Origin: UBA11373 sp035291545
Lineage (GTDB): Bacteria; Actinomycetota; Acidimicrobiia; Spongiisociales; UBA11373
Direction: 5' to 3'
Assembly (NCBI GenBank): GCA_035291545.1
Contig: DATDRW010000059.1
Coordinates: forward strand, 1-26,034
Length of the DNA stretch: 26,034 nt
The notes beneath the pieces are model-generated. The model was not told the origin of the DNA. It saw nothing but the letters and a program-made list of their open reading frames with translations, and ran no database searches. This document shows, one piece after another, positions 21,710-26,034 of this stretch; the stretch's first letter is position 1; every line of letters begins with the position of its first letter. The position numbers and the translations under genes are program-made.

Positions 21710-22590
21710 CTCCACTCCTCGTAGGGTGTGGGGTCGCCGGCCATCTCGGCGACCATCACCTCCCATGATGGCGGCTGGATGCCGGTCGCCGCGGCGAATC
21801 GGTCGCCGACCAGGCTGCGATCGAGCACGAAGTCGTCGTTCGGGGTGATCTTCATGCCCCGGTGGTAGGCGTTGGCGAACAGGTGGAGCAGGTCGAACTT
21901 GGCGATCCGCGGCCCGGCGACCTGGTATCTGCCCGCCAGATCGGGGTGCTCGGCGATGAGGCTGGCTACCAGAGCGGCCATCCAGTTGGTGGTGACCCCC
22001 GAAAAAGCCGCCTTGCGGAATCCGCGGACCGCACCCTTTTGGGCGAGAAACCACTCGAGGAGCGATCCGAACACCGTCAACTCGCGACCCACGAGGGACG
22101 TGCGCAGGGTGAGGACGCCGGCCCGATCCGCCACCTCCCCCAGGTACTTGGTCCGCCCGTAGAGGTCCTCGGCATCGGAGACGTCGTCCTCGGTGTAGCC
22201 GCCACGGCGTCCGTTGAACACGCAGTCGGTGCTGAAGTGGATCATCCGGAGGCCCAGGTTTCCGCAGTGCTCGGCGAGGCGGTGGGGGAACAGGGCGTTG
22301 ACGGTGATGTTTGCGATGGGGTCGTCTCCGGTGTCGCGGTGCTTGATGACCCCGATGCAATTCACCACTACCTCGGGCTTGGTGGCGTCGATGGCGCCGG
22401 TCACCGTCGACCAGTCGTCGGCGTGAACTCCTCCGACGACGTCGCCGTCGCGGAACATCGGGATGCGGTGGTACGGATCGTCGCTCGCGCTTCCTCGCAG
22501 CGTGCCGATCGCGGTGTGGCCGGAGGTGAGGGTCTGCAGCACCTTGTGCCCCAGCATGCCTCCGGCCCCGAGGACGAGGACGCGGGTCAT
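21706..22590 (-). CDS. RmlD-like NAD(P)-dependent sugar reductase (WbvR-like)
   Basis: This 294-aa SDR protein resembles dTDP-4-dehydrorhamnose reductase. The nucleotide-binding motif GAGGMLGHKV is at 8-17, the STDCVF segment at 120-125, and the catalytic YGRTK at 144-148. It should reduce the 4-keto group of the sugar made by the FnlA-like enzyme. Reductases in the FucNAc pathway (FnlB/CapF) are about 370 aa with a C-terminal cupin domain, absent here; the RmlD-type length fits the WbvR-like reductase of L-RhaNAc/L-QuiNAc synthesis. The start is ATG 22590; a GTG at 22608 is in frame. It is the first gene of the operon, and a heptamer-repeat block precedes it. Confidence 0.85.
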   Translation of the reverse strand: MTRVLVLGAGGMLGHKVLQTLTSGHTAIGTLRGSASDDPYHRIPMFRDGDVVGGVHADDWSTVTGAIDATKPEVVVNCIGVIKHRDTGDDPIANITVNALFPHRLAEHCGNLGLRMIHFSTDCVFNGRRGGYTEDDVSDAEDLYGRTKYLGEVADRAGVLTLRTSLVGRELTVFGSLLEWFLAQKGAVRGFRKAAFSGVTTNWMAALVASLIAEHPDLAGRYQVAGPRIAKFDLLHLFANAYHRGMKITPNDDFVLDRSLVGDRFAAATGIQPPSWEVMVAEMAGDPTPYEEWR

Positions 22591-22644
22591 GGCCTTGTTG
22601 TCGTGCACTCGTAGGTCACGCGGAAGGATTCAAGCAGGGAGCAT

Positions 22645-22751
22645 GCAGATTGCAGGATTGCAGATGGCAGATTGCAGATGGCGGGATTGCAGACTGCAGA
22701 TTGGCCGTCCCGGTCACACGCTTCTGCTGTCTGCTGTCTGCTGTCTGCTAC
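22645..22751. repeat. Two-armed heptamer repeat (GCAGATT / CTGCTGT)
   Basis: The left arm, 22645-22702, has eight units of GCAGATT type, mostly 7 bp, with two expanded to 8 bp by an extra base. The right arm, 22724-22751, has CTGCTGT three times and then CTGCTAC. GCAGA on the left and TCTGC on the right are complementary, so the arms can pair around a 21-nt centre. It lies between two minus-strand genes, after the Thr-tailed protein's stop side and before the sugar-nucleotide operon. No gene is visible in 22591-22784. Confidence 0.82.
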
Positions 22752-22784
22752 CCGTGGATCTCGATCTCGACCGGCACGGGTGTT

Positions 22785-23480
22785 TCAGCCCTCCGTGATC
22801 GTCGTGGTGGAGGTCGCCGTATCCCCGGCCGTCGTGGTGGAGGTCGTCGTAGTCCCGGCCGTCGTGGTGGTGGCCACCCCGGTTGCTGTGTCCCTGATGG
22901 CGGTGATGGCGGCGAGCACCTCGTCCATCTGGACGGCGAACTCGGCTGCGGCCGTGCGGCGCATGGTGCCGTCATCGGGCGCATCGAGGCCGATCACGAT
23001 GTCACCGACCTTCGCGGAGAGGTCGGACACCTGGACCACGAGGGCCACGTGCCCCGCCGCAAGGGAGGCCGGCACCCCGCTGACCTCGGTCACTGCGTTC
23101 TCCCAACTGTCTAGGTCGGTCTGCGCCTTGAGGAACTTGGTTTTGGCCTCGGCGAAGGTGATCGACCGGCTCTCCCAATCGGCGTTGATCTTTGCCACCG
23201 CGTCGCGGTAGGCGGCCGCCTGGTTCTCGAAAATGTCCAGGGTCACCATGAACGAGGCGATTTCCGGCGGCAGGCTCGTAGTCGGACTCGTCGCGTCCGT
23301 TGGGAACGGCGGGTTGGCATCGGTGGTGCCGCTGGGGTTGGAGGCCGGCTCGAGGCTGTTCACGAAGGTGTAGGTGAGCACCACCATCGCCGCGATGATC
23401 AGCGGCAGGATCCAGCGCCCGTGTCTCGGATCTGAGGTCTCCACGGCGGAAACGGTAGTCGCCGTCCCGTCTTGGGCCAT
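22785..23480 (-). CDS. Single-pass membrane protein with Thr-rich repeat tail, unknown function
   Basis: This protein of about 231 aa has a short cytosolic N-terminus, one hydrophobic segment at roughly residues 23-42 (WILPLIIAAMVVLTYTFVN), then a Pro/Thr/Ser linker. Next comes a helical outer domain (about 70-195) rich in Ala and charged residues, including FENQAAAYRDAVAKI and KAQTDLDSWENAV, probably a helical bundle or coiled coil. The C-terminus is nearly all Thr/Ala/Ser, encoded by 30-bp repeats. It is most likely outward facing, with the tail resembling glycosylated stalks; this is inference. I recognise no family. ATG 23480 is used; GTG 23483 is adjacent. It is divergent from the FolM-like gene by 30 bp. 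Confidence 0.68.
   Translation of the reverse strand: MAQDGTATTVSAVETSDPRHGRWILPLIIAAMVVLTYTFVNSLEPASNPSGTTDANPPFPTDATSPTTSLPPEIASFMVTLDIFENQAAAYRDAVAKINADWESRSITFAEAKTKFLKAQTDLDSWENAVTEVSGVPASLAAGHVALVVQVSDLSAKVGDIVIGLDAPDDGTMRRTAAAEFAVQMDEVLAAITAIRDTATGVATTTTAGTTTTSTTTAGDTATSTTTITEG
22801..22874 (-). repeat. 30-bp tandem repeat encoding the Thr-rich tail
   Basis: Copies begin at 22801, 22831 and 22861 (the last partial), at an exact 30-bp period. All share GTCGTGGTGG on the + strand. On the coding strand this yields a 10-residue Thr/Ala repeat. The period is a multiple of three, so length change keeps the frame. Confidence 0.85.
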
Positions 23481-23496
23481 CACAGTCCCCGGGGGC

Positions 23497-23502
23497 TAGC
23501 CT
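23497..23502 (+). promoter_or_regulatory. Candidate -10 box TAGCCT for the FolM-like reductase
   Basis: TAGCCT ends 8 nt before ATG 23511 with no ribosome site in between. It fits the leaderless TANNNT pattern. The intergenic gap to the divergent membrane-protein gene is only 30 bp. Confidence 0.42.
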
Positions 23503-23510
23503 CGGCGGGA

Positions 23511-24233
23511 ATGGAGCTGCGCGGCGTCACCGCCCTCGTCACCGGGGCGGCCCATCGGGTGGGGAAAGCGATCGCCCTCGGCCTGGCGGGCGCCGGGGCC
23601 GACGTCGTGCTCCATTTCCACTCGTCTGCCTCGGCCGCCGAGGCAACGGCCGCCGAGGTGCGCTCCCTGGGGGTGTCCGTCGCCCTGACCTCGGGGGACC
23701 TCGCCGCCGATCCGGCCGCGGTTCTCGACGGCGCCGGAAACCTGGCTCCGGTGCAGGTTCTGGTCAACAGCGCCGCCGTATTCCCCGACGACCGCATCGG
23801 CGACGTCTCCCCCGAGGCGTGGAACCGCACGCTGGCCATCAACCTCACCGCCCCGGTGTTCCTCACCCAGGCATTCGCCCGCAGGCTCCCCGACGACCTC
23901 GAGGGAGCGGTGGTGAACGTGACCGACTGGCGCACCCAGCGGCCCTACCGCGACCACTTCTCTTACAGCGTCACCAAGGGGGCGCTCGACACTTTCACCC
24001 GCGCCGCCGCAGAGGCCCTGGCTCCGCGCATTCGGGTCAACGCCGTCGCCCTCGGGGCGATCCTGCCCCCACCGGGGAAGGACTCGGCCTACCTGAGGGA
24101 CCTGGCACGGGAGATCCCGGCGCAGCGGATCGGAGGTACCGAACCGGTAGTGATGGCCGTGCTGGCGCTCGTCACCAACCCCTTCGTGACCGGCGAGATC
24201 CTGCGCGTCGACGGCGGGGCGCACTTGAGGTAG
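23511..24233 (+). CDS. Pteridine reductase / FolM-like short-chain dehydrogenase
   Basis: This 240-aa cytosolic SDR has TGAAHRVG at 11-18. It matches the TGxxxRxG form typical of PTR1/FolM reductases and not the usual TGxxxGxG. The position of the normal catalytic Ser is taken by Asp (NVTDWRTQRP, D139), again as in FolM/PTR1, and the YxxxK pair is Y152-K156 in YSVTK. FolM-type enzymes reduce dihydropterins or dihydrofolate with NADPH. The folB and folKE genes follow about 330 nt downstream on the same strand, supporting a pterin role. It may supplement or replace a classical dihydrofolate reductase, none of which is in the window. The start is ATG 23511, leaderless context. Confidence 0.82.
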   Translation: MELRGVTALVTGAAHRVGKAIALGLAGAGADVVLHFHSSASAAEATAAEVRSLGVSVALTSGDLAADPAAVLDGAGNLAPVQVLVNSAAVFPDDRIGDVSPEAWNRTLAINLTAPVFLTQAFARRLPDDLEGAVVNVTDWRTQRPYRDHFSYSVTKGALDTFTRAAAEALAPRIRVNAVALGAILPPPGKDSAYLRDLAREIPAQRIGGTEPVVMAVLALVTNPFVTGEILRVDGGAHLR

Positions 24234-24246
24234 CGGGGTCGGCCGT

Positions 24247-24519
24247 CGCCCGTTGCCCGTCGCCCGTTTCCCGTTACCCGTGATTCCGGTCTACCCGGTG
24301 AGCGGAGGCACTGACGAAGCTGGGTCAGCATCGAGCTCACCCCGATCAGATCTGTCGTCACGCCTTGCCGGCATGGTCACTTTGATTTCCGAGATCGCGG
24401 GCGAGGAGGAGGTGATCCTTCGGCCCAGTTCGATGACTCGATCGCGTACCTGACGAAACCCGACCAACTCCCAAGACACTCTCAACGGGTGACGGGAAAC
24501 GGGAAACGGGAAACGGGGC
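24247..24519. repeat. Inverted heptamer arms flanking a 203-bp unannotated segment
   Basis: The left arm, 24247-24281, is five units: CGCCCGT, TGCCCGT, CGCCCGT, TTCCCGT, TACCCGT. The right arm, 24485-24519, is ACGGGTG, ACGGGAA three times, then ACGGGGC. The inner 14 bases of the left arm and the first 14 of the right arm are inverted copies with one mismatch. This occupies most of the 330-nt gap between the FolM-like gene and folB. Confidence 0.8.
24282..24484. other. Gene-free segment between repeat arms; small ORFs not supported
   Basis: The segment is AT-richer than its surroundings. Short open frames exist on both strands: minus 24485-24291 from a TTG, giving 64 aa beginning with RVSWELVGFRQVRDRVIEL; and plus 24253-24453. 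Neither has a convincing ribosome site or recognised family. The minus frame has one helix-like stretch and might be a decayed gene. I treat it as unassigned. Confidence 0.35.
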
Positions 24520-24550
24520 CCCTACCGCAGCCCAGCAAACACCTCGGCAG

Positions 24551-24556
24551 TAGATT
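24551..24556 (+). promoter_or_regulatory. Candidate -10 box TAGATT for folB
   Basis: TAGATT ends 7 nt before the GTG at 24564, where FolB homology begins. No ribosome site is present, so a leaderless start is the simplest reading. Confidence 0.48.
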
Positions 24557-24563
24557 GCGCGAC

Positions 24564-24926
24564 GTGGACCAGATCTTCATCCGCGACCTCCTGGTGCGGG
24601 GCATCGTGGGGATCAATCCCGAGGAGCGCACCAACCCTCAGGACATCGTGATCAACGTCACGATGTGGGCTGACCTGCGTCCGGCCGCCCGCAGCGACGA
24701 CATCGCGGATGCGGTCAACTACCGCACCGTCGCCAAGGCGATCATCGCCCAGGTCGAGCAGGGTGAACCGATGCTCGTCGAGCGTCTCGCCGAAGAGATC
24801 GCCGCCATCTGCCTCTCGGCCGACGACCGCGTCGCCGAGGTGGAGGTCGAGGTGGAGAAGCCCGGGGCGCTTCGCTTCGCCGACTCGGTTGGGGTGGTCG
24901 TCCACCGCACCCGGGGGGCGTCGTGA
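24564..24926 (+). CDS. folB: Dihydroneopterin aldolase
   Basis: This 120-aa cytosolic enzyme cleaves 7,8-dihydroneopterin to 6-hydroxymethyl-7,8-dihydropterin and glycolaldehyde in folate synthesis. The opening IRDLLVRGIVGINPEER followed by NPQDIVINV, then DAVNYRTVAK with Y53, LVERLAEEI with E73, and the end VEVEVEKPGALRFADSVG with K99, are the family's substrate-binding and catalytic segments. The length is normal. GTG 24564 is the start: homology begins there and a TAGATT box is 7 nt upstream, while the longer frame from 24489 would translate the heptamer repeat. Its stop overlaps the next start (GTGA, 24923-24926), so FolB and FolK-FolE are translationally coupled. Confidence 0.93.
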   Translation: MDQIFIRDLLVRGIVGINPEERTNPQDIVINVTMWADLRPAARSDDIADAVNYRTVAKAIIAQVEQGEPMLVERLAEEIAAICLSADDRVAEVEVEVEKPGALRFADSVGVVVHRTRGAS

Positions 24927-26023
24927 GCCGTGCCGTGGTCTCGCTGGGGAGCAACGTCGACCCGGAGCGCAACGTCCCCACGGCATTCGCCAGGCTGCGC
25001 AAGCAGCCGGGCATCACCGTGCTCGCCCAGAGCCCGTGTTACCGCTCCGCTCCCGTCGGGGGCCGGGGCCCTGACTTCCTCAACGCCGCGGCCTTGATCA
25101 CGACCCACTATCCGCCCGCCGAGTTGCGCGACGTGCTCCGGGCGATCGAGGCCGGAATGGGCCGGGTGCGCGCCGGGGACCGCTTCGCCTCGCGGCCGAT
25201 CGATCTGGACATCCTGTTGTACGAGGGGTTCTCCGGGGAGGTGGCGGGAACGCCGATCCCCGACCCCGACATCGCCCGCCGTCCCTACTTGGTGGTCCCG
25301 GCCGCCGACGTCGCCCCCGAGTGGGAATATCCGACGCCGGGGGCGACCTTGAAGACGATCGCCGCTCCGCTCCGAGACGACATCGAGGTGTGCATGACGA
25401 TCGAGATCACCCGCAGCAACGACCGCTACGCCTCGGAGCAGGGGATGGAGGCGGTCGCCGGCGAGGTCTACGACCCGGAGATGGAGGCCAGCGTCCGCGA
25501 CATGCTGCTCCAGTTGGGTGAAGACCCGAGCCGCGAGGGCCTGGTGCGCACGCCGTTGCGCGTCGCCAAGGCGATGGATTTTCTCACCAGCGGGTACACC
25601 GGATCGCTCGACGAGGTGGTGAACAACGCCATCTTCGAGAGCGACTCGGACGAGATGGTGCTCATCAAGGACATCGAGTTCTACTCACTGTGCGAGCACC
25701 ACATGCTCCCCTTTTTCGGCAAGGTCCACGTCGCCTACCTGCCCAACCGCAAGATCATCGGGTTGAGCAAGGTCGCTCGGATCGTCGACCTGTTTTCGCG
25801 GCGCTTCCAGGTGCAGGAGCGGCTCACCAATCAGATCGCCGATGCCGTCGAGCAGGCGCTCAACCCCCACGGAGTGGCCGTGGTGATGGAGGGAAGTCAC
25901 TTCTGCATGATGATGCGAGGGGTCCAGAAGCAGGGGTCGTCGATGGTGACCTCGGCGATGCGGGGTGGGTTCCGCACCAGCCCCCTCACCCGTTCCGAGT
26001 TCATGGATCTGATCCGGGATTGA
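24923..26023 (+). CDS. folKE: Fused HPPK (FolK) - GTP cyclohydrolase I (FolE)
   Basis: One uninterrupted 366-aa frame carries two folate enzymes. Residues 1-150 are 6-hydroxymethyl-dihydropterin pyrophosphokinase: SLGSN at 7-11, PVGGRGPDFLNAA near 45-56, and RPIDLDILLY with Mg ligands D94 and D96. Residues from about 158 to 366 are GTP cyclohydrolase I: EDPSREGLVRTPLRVAKA, SLCEHHMLPFFGKVHVAYLP with zinc ligands C257 and H260, then GSHFCMMMRGVQ with C328 and SMVTSAMRG. The domains thus do steps four and one of the pathway. ATG 25394 (residue 158), with GAGGTG just before it, could also start a separate 209-aa FolE. A fused folKE is known in Lactococcus. GTG 24923 overlaps the folB stop. Confidence 0.93.
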   Translation: MSRAVVSLGSNVDPERNVPTAFARLRKQPGITVLAQSPCYRSAPVGGRGPDFLNAAALITTHYPPAELRDVLRAIEAGMGRVRAGDRFASRPIDLDILLYEGFSGEVAGTPIPDPDIARRPYLVVPAADVAPEWEYPTPGATLKTIAAPLRDDIEVCMTIEITRSNDRYASEQGMEAVAGEVYDPEMEASVRDMLLQLGEDPSREGLVRTPLRVAKAMDFLTSGYTGSLDEVVNNAIFESDSDEMVLIKDIEFYSLCEHHMLPFFGKVHVAYLPNRKIIGLSKVARIVDLFSRRFQVQERLTNQIADAVEQALNPHGVAVVMEGSHFCMMMRGVQKQGSSMVTSAMRGGFRTSPLTRSEFMDLIRD

Positions 26024-26026
26024 GCG

Positions 26027-26034
26027 TTTCCCGT
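26027..26034. repeat. Start of another CCCGT heptamer repeat at the window edge
   Basis: TTTCCCGT directly after the folKE stop matches units of the 24247-24281 arm. The element is cut by the window end, so its extent is unknown. Confidence 0.35.

Noticed and set aside
24291..24485. 64-aa minus-strand frame between heptamer arms
   Set aside because: TTG start inside the repeat, no ribosome site, no recognised family; listed only as unassigned segment.
1..26034. tRNA, rRNA, riboswitch or IS elements
   Set aside because: I looked for T-loop-like GTTCGA motifs, transposase motifs and long terminal repeats by eye and found nothing that held up; a covariance-model scan was not possible.

Overview
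The window is about 26 kb of GC-rich, densely coding bacterial chromosome. Frequent GTG starts, 4-base ATGA/GTGA gene overlaps, starts placed 6-9 nt behind a TANNNT box (leaderless transcripts), paired GlnA1/GlnA2-type glutamine synthetases with a GlnR-like regulator, and maleylpyruvate isomerase/DinB-type proteins all point to Actinomycetota. A deep lineage such as Acidimicrobiia is my inference and cannot be proven from this sequence. I saw no rRNA, tRNA, CRISPR array, insertion sequence or prophage gene.

Layout. 1-2.4 kb: ErpA/IscA-type Fe-S carrier, then a RidA - ALDH7 pair. 2.5-5.4 kb: L,D-transpeptidase, two small membrane proteins, a GNAT acetyltransferase and a maleylpyruvate-isomerase-like protein; the acetyltransferase and a small membrane protein diverge from a symmetric double promoter. 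5.5-9.1 kb: a two-gene heterodimeric ABC exporter with one degenerate ATP site. 9.3-11.6 kb: DUF5667-like membrane protein with a repeat tail, an ECF sigma factor, a DinB-like protein and a small secreted or lipoprotein candidate. 11.7-15.4 kb: nitrogen island of GlnR-like regulator, GlnA2-type and GlnA1-type glutamine synthetases, the two synthetases divergent over a candidate GlnR-box array. 15.8-22.6 kb: cell-surface glycan locus, with a WecA-type initiating transferase and a Wzx-type flippase on the + strand converging on a four-gene minus-strand operon (RmlD-like reductase, FnlA-like dehydratase/epimerase, FnlC-like 2-epimerase, WbuB-like glycosyltransferase) that should make and transfer a UDP-L-6-deoxy-HexNAc (L-QuiNAc or L-FucNAc). 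22.8-23.5 kb: Thr-tailed membrane protein. 23.5-26.0 kb: folate cluster with a FolM/PTR1-type reductase, FolB and a fused FolK-FolE protein.

The most unusual non-coding feature is a set of intergenic short repeats with a 7-bp period. The unit sequence differs at each locus, and the repeats mostly form two arms in inverted orientation (5.4, 15.5, 22.7, 24.3 kb; one arm at 12.5 kb; another starting at the right edge). They resemble cyanobacterial STRR heptamers in form. The glnA region also carries a crowd of GC-rich hairpins with 3-nt loops.

No wholly new enzymatic system is obvious. The best leads are the heptamer repeats, the symmetric leaderless promoter pair, the folKE fusion next to a FolM-like reductase, and the GlnR-box-like array.
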